Source: Pascua guehoae (lineage: Eukaryota > Basidiomycota > Tremellomycetes > Trichosporonales > Trichosporonaceae). Taken from it: a DNA stretch of 64,000 nt. The stretch covers positions 344,868 through 408,867 of the forward strand of contig BCJX01000010.1 in the NCBI GenBank assembly GCA_001600415.1, in the 5' to 3' direction. The number at the start of each line of letters is the position of its first letter. Position 1 is the stretch's first letter. Made by a program: the position numbers and the translations under genes. The notes below the pieces were generated by a model. The model did not search any database. It was not told where the DNA came from and worked only from the letters and a program-made list of their open reading frames with translations. Below are positions 22,892-34,947 of this stretch, piece after piece.

Positions 22892-24397
22892 CTAGCTCCG
22901 CCGAGGGCGGTACAGCTCGCTCATGTACTCACCCTTGTTATCGGAACGTGAGCCATCATCGGGTCGGAGCGAGCCAGGAGCACCCGCATCACGTCCTTGA
23001 CCCTGCCCTTGCCCTGGGGGTGGCATGCTCTGCTGCGTCTGGTACGTGTACTGCGAGTACGTGTACGATTGCGGCATGGCACTAACGGGCGGTTGCGGGG
23101 GACGTGGTGGTTGCCCGGCGTTCGTCGACATGTTCGAGGGATCGACTACACCAGGAGCGATCATATCAGCCTGTTGAGGGGGCGTCAGACGCCGACGAGC
23201 AGGGGATTGCGCACGAGGAGCTCCTCCAGCACCGCGGTAACGGGGATCGAGTTCTTCATGAGCGCCGCCGCCCGAGAGCGGGGTCGAAGTTTGAGCGCGA
23301 GGCGGGTAGCCGTTGCCCATCGGGGCCTGGCTCGGGTAGCCGTTAGGCGCAATCACATTGTACTGGCTGTCGCGCGAGTGGGCAAAGCCCGTCGGCAACG
23401 ACGAGTACATGTGCTGCTGGCCGTGGTCCGGAGCCATACCGGGCGAGTACATCGAGTGGTGCGCGCTGGGGTGGGCGCCGTACGGGGATGGCATCGCGTT
23501 CGGCGCGCCGTAGCGCGCGTACGCCTGCCCGTAGTTGGCGTTCGGGTACGCGTAGGCCGGGAACTGGGGCTGCGAAAAGTACTGCTGGTGGTGGGCCGAT
23601 GGCATGGACGCATTCGATGCGTGGCCATTGACCGGCGATGGTACTCGGCTCGACTGAGCAGACTGTGGCTGGGCCATGTTGACACCGGGGGGAGGGGGCA
23701 CAGGGTACGGCTGGTACGTGCCGTGCTGCTGGTTGGGGTCGTACATGTAGCCACCGTAGGGCGCAGTACTCTGGGTAGGGGTCGTGTATGGCGATTGGCC
23801 GTGCGCGACACTCGCGCCCGACGACGATCCCGGAGTGCCAACCTGAGAGCCCTTGGACTTCCGTGGCTGCCGGCTCGTCGAACTCTTGAGACCAGCAGCC
23901 ATCATCGCGGCCGCGACAGCCTGGCGGGCCGCCGTGCCCGAGCCGCGACGCAGAGTAGGCGACAAGTGGGTACGGTAGTGCTGCTGCAGGTTGTCCTGTC
24001 GGCTAGTACGCGTCTCACAGCCGGGGTAGGGGCACTTGAATGCCTTGATACCCGTATGTATCCTCTGGTGGCGTTGGAGGTGGCCGCCAGTGGTGAAACC
24101 ACGCTGACAGATAGGGCAGACGTGAGGCTTGGGCTTGCCCTCGGCGGGGCCGGTGGCACCATTCTTGCCCTTTGTGGGACCAGAGCCGCCGCCCGAGGGA
24201 GCAGCCACCGCAGGCGACTGAGGAGCCGACTGCATTTGGCCGTCCTGCTGCTGCTGCTGCTCGTTGTAGCGGTGGGTCTCGGCCAAGCCGTTGAGGGTCG
24301 CAGGGGGACCATTCGGCGGGGGAGGACCCTGCTGGTTGTAGTTGTTGTTGTTGGACATGTGTGGCGGTTGCTGTGGGGGCGTGTTGTCGTAGGACAT
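22892..24397 (-). CDS. C2H2 zinc-finger transcription factor, Nrg1-like
   Basis: Single exon, 501 aa. The N-terminus is Gln/Asn/Pro-rich. Two adjacent C2H2 fingers: Cys94, Cys97, His110, His114 (HVCPICQRGFTTGGHLQRHQ) and Cys122, Cys127, His140, His144 (FKCPYPGCETRTSRQDNLQQ), followed by YRTHLSPTLRRGSG. The second finger with a CPYPGC five-residue spacing and SRQDNLQQHYRTHL is the Nrg1/Nrg2 arrangement, known in fungi as glucose and morphology repressors. The rest is a Tyr/Gln/Pro/Ser-rich tail with many PSPY/AHP segments. The ATG at 24397 is preceded by a possible acceptor (CCCTAG), and a C/T-rich leader lies about 1 kb upstream, so a spliced 5' leader is likely. Near the 3' end AAGG|GTGAGT could be a donor, which would replace the last ten residues; the unspliced stop is used here. 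Confidence 0.82.
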   Translation of the reverse strand: MSYDNTPPQQPPHMSNNNNYNQQGPPPPNGPPATLNGLAETHRYNEQQQQQDGQMQSAPQSPAVAAPSGGGSGPTKGKNGATGPAEGKPKPHVCPICQRGFTTGGHLQRHQRIHTGIKAFKCPYPGCETRTSRQDNLQQHYRTHLSPTLRRGSGTAARQAVAAAMMAAGLKSSTSRQPRKSKGSQVGTPGSSSGASVAHGQSPYTTPTQSTAPYGGYMYDPNQQHGTYQPYPVPPPPGVNMAQPQSAQSSRVPSPVNGHASNASMPSAHHQQYFSQPQFPAYAYPNANYGQAYARYGAPNAMPSPYGAHPSAHHSMYSPGMAPDHGQQHMYSSLPTGFAHSRDSQYNVIAPNGYPSQAPMGNGYPPRAQTSTPLSGGGAHEELDPRYRGAGGAPRAQSPARRRLTPPQQADMIAPGVVDPSNMSTNAGQPPRPPQPPVSAMPQSYTYSQYTYQTQQSMPPPGQGQGQGRDAGAPGSLRPDDGSRSDNKGEYMSELYRPRRS

Positions 24398-25396
24398 AAG
24401 CTAGGGATGCAGGTCCAAGTGTTCACAGGTTACACGCGTGTCGTGTGGTCGTTCTGTCGTGTTGTCGTGCGGTCAGGTAACCAAGAGTGTAGGTGGTAGA
24501 TACACAGAAGGCACGTGGACTGGATAAGAATGATTCAGCACGCGGGGGTCGGGACACCGAAAAAAATATGCAGTGGGCAAGTGGAGTGGAGGGCGGGCCG
24601 GTCCATGAGGTCCGAGGTTGGCGGACCAATGGGAGCCAAAGCCGAAGCACGGCGAGAGCGGTGTGTCAGACGGGTGCGACAGTGCGTTCGACGCCGTTGC
24701 GTGCGACATACATGAGCACAGATTAGACAGCCGAGACGTTGTCGAGCATGGAGGAGGGGACCAGTGAGTGACGGACCGGTGACGCGGTGGGACAGGGTTG
24801 AACAGGTGTGGGGGTGCAGGACAGAGGGAAGGAAGGGTAGCGTCAGCTCTGAACTCAAGAGGCGGTGCAATAGAACAGTGGGATATGGGAGGTCATACGA
24901 GCACAGTCAAGCTTAGTGGACGGCGAGGACGAACACATGCATCATCCACCGGTGCACAACAAGCGCGAAGGCAACAATGCCAGAGCAATGTGATGAAAGA
25001 GAGACGGCGGGAACAAGTGCGAGGCAAAGTGGAGCAAGAGCGGGGAAGCAAAACGGAACGCCCGATGAATACCCCGATCACAGCGGCACATGACATATGC
25101 TTCCACGTTTGCCACTGGGCAAAGTGGTTGAAGCAACGTTGAAGACATGTTGCTCGCTGGCACTCTTTGGCCGCTCGCCATGGAGGATGGACAAGAATGA
25201 ATGATGTAGAGTTGTCAGGTCCGCTGCTCAGGGCTGGTGGCCCTAGATCCGCGTCCAGGTTGTCTCAACACCTTAGGGAAAGATAAGATGGAAGAGAGGA
25301 CGAGCACGGATGAATATCCTTGAGCTTGTCACTCGGCCCGGTCGACAATGATGCCGGTGACGAGGACAACAGACATGGCAAGCGAGGTGTGACTCA

Positions 25397-25720
25397 CGGT
25401 GAAGAGAGGATATGGATGGAACACGAAGTGCTTCGGTCGGTCGACGTGGCTGGGTGCAAGTTTTCAGTCTCGCAGTGGGTCGGGCCAGGCGGTTTTCAGT
25501 CGCGCGGCACGGAACGGAGCGGGGAAAGCGAGGGAAATGCGAAAAGGACCCAATGAACCTGGACGAGGCGAGCGTTGGCGAAGCGTGTGTTGGTGGTGTT
25601 GAGCGCGTTGTCAAGAGTTGAGAGGGAGCGAGCAACGACGTTGGAGAGAGCGTCGAAAACGCGAGTGGTGATGGTGGTGATGGATTTTGAGAAAAGATGA
25701 AGGGGAAAGGGGATGGGTAG
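25397..25720 (-). promoter_or_regulatory. Possible pyrimidine-rich 5' leader exon of the Nrg1-like gene
   Basis: On the minus strand this segment is C/T-rich, like a basidiomycete promoter/leader, and it is followed by ACC|GTGAGT at 25397. Splicing to CCCTAG just before the Nrg1-like ATG would remove about 1 kb. This is inference; no transcript evidence. Confidence 0.25.
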
Positions 25721-28700
25721 TGGGCCTGGCTAAGGGTAGATTTGCGCCGCCCGCGCCGCAGGGCACACAAACTCGGATGACTGCCAGTCAGGCCAGTCGA
25801 CCAAGCAGAAGACGAGAATCAAGGTGCAAAAGGAAGGATAGGGCACCAGGGCAGAGGGGCAGAGGGGCGGGGGGTATGTAAGGGAAGGGGATGAGGCCAG
25901 AAGGGGGCGCAGGGCGAGAGGAAACTGGGGCAGGGTGCACAATAGCAGAACGAGGTGCTGCCGGCAAGGGAGGGGTGGTGGGGGTTCGAGAGCCAAGGCA
26001 CGGAAGGGCGACGGATGGCGTTTGCACCAATTGGCCGTGTGGGGGCGGTCGGCGTGTCGCTGCCTGCTTTGGGTAGTGGGCCGCGCGTGCATGCGCATGT
26101 GGCCATCCAGCATGTCGTGCCAATCAATCGACGACTCTCTGGTAGCTCGGCTGCACTCTCTGGGGACACAACCCCCCGTTGGCTTGCTTTTGCCTCTCGA
26201 GTTGTGCTCAACCCATGCAAGTCTGCCTGACAGACTTTCTGTGCTGAGACGGGTGGTGCTCATCCGTCACATTCGCCGTTGGTGCCTGGGCTCTCTTGAC
26301 GCGCTCGAAGCTGCTTCGGGGCCACTCGCTCCGACTGTGCTGGCTAAACTGGCCTGACTGGGTGACGGGTGACTCCGGGCACCTGCGGACCTTGTGCCGT
26401 GAGCCGCAGAGGATGACAGACGGGCACAATGACAAATGAATGACAGGGAAGACGTAGACCTTTGATAGAAGAGGCACAAACCCCGAGGACGCGCATGACT
26501 CCCCCGATGGGGTCTCAACATGTGCACAAGGGCAGAAATCCAGGGCTCAGAGGGTAATCTAGGGTCCCCGTTCAGGGTGTCGGCGTATCATTTGTGTCCA
26601 CTCGGTCCTCAATGACATGGCCGATCGGGCTTACGAGCACGACACGACATCCAGGCAGGGGAGCCCAAGGGGTCAAAGAACAAGGTAGCGCATGCAAACA
26701 ACAGGGTGGGCAATTATGCTCGGGTCCAATGCTGAGGTATTCTGTTGGGGCTAGAGGGTATTTGGGGGACCAATGGGGAGGTAGCAGGGTCTTTCACCTG
26801 AAGCGACTCAGGGACAAAAGACGGGCACGGGCACGGCCGAGCGGGGCGGAGCGAGACACAGTGGGGCGAGGCGAGGCTCGCAAGAAATGCATTGCCGTGA
26901 GATGCCCTCTTCTCTCTCTACGATACCTTTTCTGGCCAAGGAAAGAGGCCCTCTGTCGGCCGTTTGCCCGCGGCACCCGCGGCAGCTTTCTTGAACAGTG
27001 GGCATCAGACCAAAGGACAGTGGTTGAAATTTGCCCCATCCCACCCTTTCGCACCCCAAGAAAGACTAGGGCACGCTAGCTTGGCCATGGCCCTGAATCT
27101 CGCTGTCGATGCCGTCACACCAGAGGAGGGGAACTTTTGTGACCAGAGTCAAAAAAGAGTCCAACTGACCAGAGCCCTCGCTGGATGATGGAGGGTGGTG
27201 TGATGATGATGTGTCACTGTGCGACTGCAACCCCACCTGGCTGCTCTTTCTCGACTCGCAGTCGTCTCCGCGATCTCCGCAACCTCGCTCCAACGTGCCT
27301 CGTGCACTTGCCGCCATCCAGACTCAGGGAAAGCAAACGCCATCGACGCAACCGGTGACGCAAGCGCAAGCGCCACTGTGCGCACACACCCCGCTCTGGC
27401 GGCGCAACAAGTGGTTGTCGTTGTCGCACACACATGCACCACAAACGCGCCACGCGGAACGCCCAGCGCGCGCCATGCTTCACCTCAAACCCGAGGTCAC
27501 CCCACCCCCTTCCCCTCATACAGAATAGGTTACTTGGCCTACGGCCTAAATCGAGAGCACATGCGCAGCACGCTGGAAGAGCACAGCTTCTCGCCACTTC
27601 GCGCCGGACCCGCGAGGAACGCGGACTTGCGCGCACGAGCACAAATGTGGCGGAACGGCAATCATGCTGGCATATGCCGACGCAACGCGCACATTCGATG
27701 AAGACGGGGGATGCCAAGGTGGCAGATGAGCACTCGTGACTGGGCTCGGCGGCCGCAGCGCGGAGATGGCTGTGGTTGGCTGCACGCAAATGCTGACACA
27801 TGAGCGTGGTCACTGGGGAGAACGGCAGCGTGTGCGGCTCAACCAACATGGCATTTCCAGCTCTGTTGGTTTGCCAAACCACGGCAGCTTGGCTCGTTCC
27901 ACGCACACCCGACAAGCACGGAATGGTGACTACTCGCGACTTGGCGGCGCCGCCCTCGTGCCAAGTGGCATGCCACGTTGGGTCGCATGTATGCCGTGTC
28001 GTTTGTCACTTGCCCGCAGTAGTCACCTGCCCGCCTGGAGTGCGACATGCGTTAATCCCAACACCCACTGCGGGCACAGCAGAAAACGCAGGCACTGCCC
28101 TGCCTATGACATGTCCGCATTTCTGCTTCAGACGTGTCCAAATTCTCGATTGTTCGTCGCAGCTCACCGAGTTTGCTTTCTCTGGCGGCGCGCCAGTGCC
28201 ACACTGCCACACTTGGCTTCTGGTCGCGAACAGCGTCGCGGTTCTTCCAACGGACATCTCCGTATAACATACCTCATTCGCTTGCTGGACTTTGCACACG
28301 CGTGCCTTTGTCCTCGAGTCGAATATTTGAACCCTCCCCTCTCCTGACTGGCCGTGGTTTCGTGACTCGGGCCTTCCACCTTAACGCCTTATCGTTGACA
28401 ACGGGTGCAGCGGGTTGGCGTCGTTCCCTGAGTGTGCTCACCCTGATCCCTGTAGTGTGGGCTCATCCTTCCCTTTCGAGTGCCACCCCTCGCAAAACCG
28501 ACGCGTTCCAAGCTATTGTCGTCTCGCTTAGCTTGCAACATTTGGTTGCCCGCTATTCTTGATGGGTGGTCGCCGAGATACGTCGAGACAAGACTGGCCA
28601 ACTTCGACTGCAATCGAAGCTCAACGAAGGTTGGCACATGGTTCGCAGCATCTGACCAAACACCAATCCGGACGCAGCGCTCGGAATTGCTCGGCAGCGA

Positions 28701-30036
28701 GAAGCAGAATGGCCGTTGGCAACGCACTACGTTCACTTCTGACAGCAGTGGTCACGAGAAGTGCACAATGAAAATTCAAAAAATTCTTGCCCGAGGTTTG
28801 GCTCTGCATTTGCGTCATTCACAGACACCTATGACGCGCTACAGTGGTGGCAGCTTCTGGCACCTGGCACGGCCAGAAAATCATGCATGCAGTACCCTCT
28901 AGGGACGCGAGGGACGCGTCCCATTTTTTCAGTATGTAGCCTGGCGACAAGCTCACGTTAACAGGCACGGGATGCGGATAGAGTGCATTTTGAGGAGCAG
29001 GGATGATGCAAGGAGTGCGCCAAACGAAAGCCCCCCCTGTGCCGTGATATGTGCCCCCATTTAGTCTCGTCACCGGCAAGTCTGGGGTCCAAAGGAGGCA
29101 GTACCCGTCGGTAGCCGCTAGTACGCCATCCCATTGACGTCGATGACGGTCTTGAATTGAACTGCGTGCTGAAACGCACTGGTGGGTGTGCAGAGGTGTT
29201 ATCAGTTAGTGTCGTCACTGCAACCAAGGCGTGACATGGAGCTTCCCAACATCTGGTCACGGTGGGTCTTGTCGCCTTCGGCCATGCCGCGCTCTGGATC
29301 TGGGGTGGCCCGCTGGCGCTGGTGGCTCGCTCACTCTTGGGGGAAGTTGCAAGAGGCATTATGGGGCACTACTGCACTGACTTTCCTCTAACGGGAGCTG
29401 GGCATTCTCTCCTAACTGCAAACGGTCATTATCTGTCGCTTGCATTGAACTGACAGTCTGCACAGACGTAAATCAGCGCCAGGAGACATGGCAGTCACTG
29501 CTAACGAGCGTAACGCTCGAGCGAACGCGATATTTGTTCGAGGTACCCGTTCTCACGCACGCCATCCCCCATGGATTTTGATGCACACGCTCCCACCAAC
29601 ACCACCCAGACTCGACCTTGGGACCCAGCAATCTGGGTCGCAGACTCTCCGAGACACACAATTAGAAGGCAATCGACTATTCGACACGTCCCTCCTCAGT
29701 TGGCCTCAAGATTGCCGTCTCCACAGTAGTGCCAGATTCAAGTGTCGCACGGTGTGTGACACGACTGAATGGTTGGCAGTGGCGCGTGGCGGTGGCGCTT
29801 GAGCTGTGGCGTGTGGCGTTGCGAATGGCTGCTGTGTCGGCTGGAATGGGATACTTGGTTGAGTGTGGCGAATACCATCGGAGCTCGGAGGATCCGTTTG
29901 GAGCTGGGTGGCTGGAGGCTGAGCGGGTGGCGTAGTTCGTGGCCACCATTGCGCAGACAAAGAGACAATGCAGTAGTACAGTAGAAGGCAGAACGGAATT
30001 ACACCGGCGACAGCAGACCGCAGACACGGGGCAGAG

Positions 30037-30400
30037 ATGGGACACCTGTCTGCCGCGGAGGATCTCTCTGCGCTCCACAGGTCCGAGACTAAGAATGCAT
30101 CCGAGACTGTGAGACGATGATCGGAGTCACATAGCATCCGGTGAGCAGTAACATGAATGCATGCTCGTCGTCCCATTGTTCTCAAAGCCATGACGAGCCG
30201 CTAACGAAGTACCAGGAGAACAACCATGAGAATTTGTGCGGGATTTCGAGGAGATGGCCCGCTTGATTCGGACGTCTCGTCAACGTGCTCGCCACTCTTG
30301 GCACCGTTTCCAGCCACTCAACGAGCTCACTGACCTTCTCGGCCGCGTCAGAGGCGGTGATGCCGACGAGAACTAAGCGGTCCCAGCGACCGGTTAACGG
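30037..30400. pseudogene. Short coding-like segments, possible gene relic
   Basis: Three short open segments with gene-like codon use overlap here. Plus strand 30037-30120 encodes MGHLSAAEDLSALHRSETKN and seven more residues. Plus strand 30254-30376 encodes a 40-residue peptide beginning MARLIRTSRQRARHS and ending GRVRGGDADEN. Minus strand 30400-30182 is open for 72 codons (with GITASDAAEKVSELVEWLE). A GCTAAC branch plus acceptor-like CAG (30199-30213) lies between the two plus-strand pieces. No full gene can be built from them, so a decayed gene is one reading and chance is another. Confidence 0.2.
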
Positions 30401-31442
30401 TTATGCACTGACAGTCTTTGCGGGTTTCAGTTGACGACTCACTCGCACCAGTGGCGGTGCTCAGGAAATATTCAACTCAGGGCAGGTGTGGCATGTGTGG
30501 CAGATGGGATGTGTGGCAGATGTGAGTGGTCACCATCCAAGGGTCGAATGATTCCGGTGGCCGGCCGGTGGCTGGAGGGGAGGGGGCGGTCTGTGCGTCC
30601 TTGTGTGGCTCTGGTGTATCTGACCCTGGGCGTCTGCACGGGCCGCCGAGCGGTGTACAATTGTAATAATGACATGTGGCGTCCTATCGGCAGCGTCGAG
30701 CTGTTGGCGACGTGTGCGACGAGTGTCGGGGGTGCGAGTGCAAGTTCTCCGAAGAACATCCGACGGGGCCCGCGCTACCCCCGGTTCACGGAGTGGACGC
30801 CGTCTCGGGCCCCCGTTGTGTGTGCTCCTTTTGCTCGTCTTGGCGGCGAGCTCAGTGACCATGGGGTAGGCCTCCGACGTCGGAGCCTCCCGCCAACTCT
30901 CCGTGGCGCGTGCGAGGTTGTGTGTGGCGTGTGGTGTTTCGTGGCGGGAAATGGCCCGAGCGCCTCGTCGGAACGAATTCGTTTGACGGCGGGGTCTCGT
31001 TTGTTCACTATCAGAGACACTGCCAGTGACGCAAAAATGGGGTGGAGGGCCATTCATGAAAAAAAAATTATGCCTGAACTGCTGTGGGTGACGGTGTCTT
31101 CGCCAACATGAAATGGCAAGTCAGTCCGTTGCGTTCGCTGGTGTACGTCACCCAGTCATGAAGTGACAGAGGCACAAGGCCAATGCGGTGGCTCGGCCGG
31201 TACCATGACCAATTGTTTTGTTCAACAGATGTTGAGCCGAGCTTGTCGAGCAGGGATACTACTTGTGGTGAGCATTTCGGCTGTTTGCATCTTCAGGGTT
31301 AGTCACCGGCCGACCCTCAGAGTTCAGAATAATGTTCGGTGGCATGTGTTGTGAGGACTGGTGCATAATAGTTGCCTTTCTCTCGAGCAGTGTTCTGAAT
31401 TGCATGGTTTAGTGTCCAATTAATTGGCTATGAGAGATAATA

Positions 31443-33886
31443 TTATATCTTTGAAAAGAACTTGGGCGATGTCCTGAACCTCGCTGCCGTGGTCAGCGCG
31501 ATAATTGAGCAATCACTCACCCCAGCATGCCAGGATGCCGCCAAAGATCTGGAAGCAAGCCATTGCCATGATCATTTTCTTGAACGAAGAAGCATCGTAA
31601 ATGGCGCCACCGAGGGGACCGGAAACGAGGTTTCCAGGTGCGTTGAAGAGGAGGAGGAGACCGACGTTGCTGGCGAGCGCAGTTGGGCCAAAGATGGTGA
31701 CGACAATTTGGGGGAGGAGGGCCAGGAACCCAGGTGCGACGAGACCATACACGGCAGCAAAGGCGATTGCCTGCCCGTATGTCGAAGCAGTGACCCAAAT
31801 CGCAAACTGCGCGATGCCAGAGACGAGGAAGATGAGAATGTATGTATTGATACATCCCACCCTGTCCGCGAGGAAACCGCACAGTGCACGGCCGACGCAC
31901 ACCGAGAAGGCCATCACGGTCAGGGGCACGGTGAGCTGCATGGCGGAGAATGAAGGGAAGTGGGCACTCATCCACTGCGACAGGAATGTGAACGGTGTCG
32001 AGTATCCAACCAGGCCGAAAAGGAGCGAGAGGCCCACGGACCAGAATTCGGACGTGCCCAGTACCTCTTTGTTGAACGTTGGACCGCGTGGCGATGCAGC
32101 TTCAGGAGACGACGGGCGTGTCCGGATTAACAGAATGGCAAGCAGCATTCCGGCGAGGTTGACGTGGGCCATGATTCTGCGTATTCGTCAATCACACATA
32201 CCTTGGTCGACTCTGAAAATACCTACATTAAAGTATACTTCAATCCCACCTGCGTGAGGAGTCGGCGAACAATGAGTGTCGACAGACCACCGCCAATGCC
32301 CGCTCCGCCCGTCGTGATCCCACTCGCGAGCCCGCGGTACTTGAGGAACCACTGCGACGGGAGCGACATAAACAGCGGCACTGTCATGCCCTGCCCTGCA
32401 CCCAAGAGGATCCCCTGCGTCAAGATGGTCGACCACAGTGACTTGGAAAAGGCGGCGGAGAACAGAGCAACCCAGCAGACGATCGCGCCAAATAGAAGCA
32501 GGGGCTGTTTATTAGCAAACATGTCGCCAGGAATGCCAAGGGGCGCACAAAAGGGGACCCACCTTGAATCCCAAGCGGTCGCCGAGACGGCCTGCAATAA
32601 ATGCAGTCGCACAGTACATGAAGCCCATTGTTGTGCCGGCCAACGAAACGACGGCCGTGTTTGCTTCTGGGTACACGTTCTGGGTGTAATGCTGTTATGT
32701 CAGTTGGTGTGGCAGTGTGGCAGGCGACCGGGCTTGGGGGCCCCTGACATGGCTTGGGTTCAGGAACTCTGCCTCGTGTCCTACTCGAGTGGTCGGGGGT
32801 AGAGGACGCGTTCATACAACCTGGTGTCCAAATGTGGCAGCAACCTCGTGGATATGGACCAGCAGGTATCACCAGCTCTACCCGGTATTCAGCTTGAAGC
32901 ACACGGTTGCTTGCCCTTTATGGCGATCCCTCTTGCTCAACCCCCAAGGCGCTCACTCCCATGCTCACCTGCTGAAAGACGCCATAGTTCATACCCCACC
33001 CATTTGTGAGGGCACAGAGCGTCGTGCAGCAAGCGACCACGACCCACCCGTACCCTCCGTCGGGGTAGACGTGTTCGGCGGGGTCTTGTCCGCACTCGCT
33101 GCCTTGGTCGCACTTTTCGGGATCCAAGCAGCGTCGGCGATTCCCACAACACCCCTGGACCCCACAACAACACGAAGTGGTACACTTCTCCTGGTCCGAT
33201 GCATCATCAGAACCTGGCGAGGCAGGCTGCAGATCTGTCGACCTGCGTTTCAGAGTACCCTCGCCACCATCACCACCCTCCTCCACCACTGCAGGTGACT
33301 TGCGACTAGCCTCGTCGCTCTTCTCGTCGTCAAACACCGGCCTCGTCCGCGCGGCTGTCATGGTCAATCCCGGAGGTAACATCCCCACGGGGCGCTGGCT
33401 GCTCGCGCTGCTGCGTGCCCGAGCCGAGCGCTGCGAATGTGCAGTGGCAATGCGGACGAGGGGGCCGCCCCCACCTGCGGAAGCAGGATCGAAGACAGCG
33501 ACAACATCGGGGACGGGTATGGGTGGTCGAGGAGACGGGGTTCTGGTCTGGCAGCTGCAGGCTTGTGGGCGGGTATGGGGAGGGTGGTGCGGGCAGGGTG
33601 TGCGGATCTTCGTATCTAAATGCCCAACGGGGCGGGAGGGGGCACCCGGCGCCGGGCAGAGGGTCGTCGTTGTGGACGTCACACTGTTAGAGCGCACAAG
33701 ACCATGCTGGGGGATCATGTTGGGCGGGCTGGGTTCCGAACCAGCTTCAGCATTGGGCACAGTATCCGAGACCTCTGAAGCAACTATTGCAACTGTCGGT
33801 GGTGGAGAGGTATACGTTTGGTCTGGCTCGGTATGTGGGTCCGTGGCGATGGGCATCGCTTCACGATTAATACGTTCAGTAGCCAT
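31443..33886 (-). CDS. MFS transporter, monocarboxylate-porter (MCT/SLC16) type
   Basis: Membrane carrier, probably for monocarboxylates or related acids. Exons (complement): 33886-32969, 32691-32563, 32504-32227, 32176-31521, 31483-31443; 673 aa. Residues 1-270 are a cytosolic, Ser/Thr/Pro-rich tail with a Cys-rich patch (CTTSCCCGVQGCCGNRRRC). The core begins with the family motif DGGYGWVVV (276-284), then MGFMYCATAFIAGRLGDRLG (the loop 2-3 motif), QGMTVPLFMSLPSQWF, KYRGLASGITTGGAGIGGG, and the second half from LSLLFGLVGYSTPFTFLS with RALCGFLADRVG. The tiny last exon gives a basic C-terminus ARFRTSPKFFSKI, common in fungal MCT-like proteins. The Cys-rich stretch in the cytosolic tail is unusual. 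It shares a divergent promoter with the F-box-like gene. Confidence 0.9.
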
Positions 33887-34947
33887 GGTTGATTCGTGGG
33901 GACGTGGGATGTCTTGCGGTTTGGGGTTGTGGGGAGTGCGAGCTGTTGGGCCATGAGTCTACGTGAGGCAGACAGAGGTGTGAGGACAGTAGCAGTAAGC
34001 ACGAGCGAGAAGAGCATATTTAACATATGAAAAGAGCATCCAGGACTGGCCAGATGTGGGCGTTTTGCAACTCTCGAGAATATGTCAGAGGCTGTTTTCC
34101 CACCTGGAAAGCGGACATGAGCGAGGCGAAAGACAAGAGGGACAATGAGAAAAGGAAATACACCGGAGACAACGCTGCAGATCTTCGATGTACCACTCCA
34201 GTTCTATCGCTCATCCCCGCCGCCACCATCCACGACGGCGCAGCATCTGGGCATATCTGAGCCCACAGAGCCGCCTCACTGACCCGTTCCGGCCACTGCC
34301 CACTCCACCGCCACATATTCGTGGCCTTTTGCTCCCCCCTCCGTTCCACCTGCATATGTGTAACCTCTGTATCCCTTCTCTTACTAATCGTTGGACAATG
34401 AAGGAAAACGTTGCAAAACAATTAGAGAACGAGTCAATCAGCGCGTCACGTTTGATGAGAGAAAGTAAATGTTGCAAAGAAATGTTGCAAATAAGTTCGG
34501 ATTAGGCCGATTATCCTCGTGGTCTCGGCCCTGCCCGACAGATATTCCCAGCGGGCCGCCAGAAAATGGCTGGTGACAGGTTGATGCTCCAGGGAATCGG
34601 GGAGCTCGGGCCGGAGACTCGATGTGAGGTTTGATCCCAGACTGAAGAGCTGAAGAGCACATGGTAAATGTTGAGGGTGGTCGTCAGTGCGCCAGCCACA
34701 TACAAGGATCCTCGACGTACGCAGGGCCCCAGCGACCACGTGACTCGGTCGCGACGAGAACGCGTCCCATTCATCCATGACGTCACTGGTCAGCTCACCT
34801 GCCCAGCGGCAAACTCGGAATCTGTCTCAACTCTCACTCTCTCACCGTCGCCCTCACCCTTCTCCATCCATCTCTATCCTTGTTTGAGTCTGCTCTGCCC
34901 AAGCTCCTCTCTCGTTGCAGATCCTGCACGCTCGATCGGAGCCAACA
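33887..34947. other. Divergent intergenic region (transporter / F-box-like gene)
   Basis: 1061 bp of shared upstream sequence. The F-box-like side is C/T-rich just before its ATG (about 34828-34925). No other feature. Confidence 0.5.

Larger units (their letters stand above)
24398..31442. other. 7-kb gene-poor region
   Basis: 7045 bp between the starts of two minus-strand units (5' side of the Nrg1-like gene and 3' end of the transporter). Open frames exist on both strands but none carries a family motif, codon bias consistent along its length, or coherent splice sites. Coding-like short segments occur only at 30.0-30.4 kb. It may hold a long promoter, a leader intron or a non-coding RNA. 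No tRNA, rRNA or transposon signature was seen. Confidence 0.5.

Noticed and set aside
25273..25770. 165-codon minus-strand open frame
   Set aside because: Composition is that of a C/T-rich leader; no family motif, and the frame continues through a good GTGAGT site.
27214..27915. 233-codon minus-strand open frame
   Set aside because: Arg/Cys/Ala-rich composition typical of a GC-rich antisense frame; no motif.
29706..30191. 161-codon minus-strand open frame with one hydrophobic stretch
   Set aside because: One hydrophobic segment alone, no conserved pattern, and codon use unlike the real genes.
30431..31111. 226-codon plus-strand open frame
   Set aside because: No motif, many rare codons and mixed composition; not conserved-looking.
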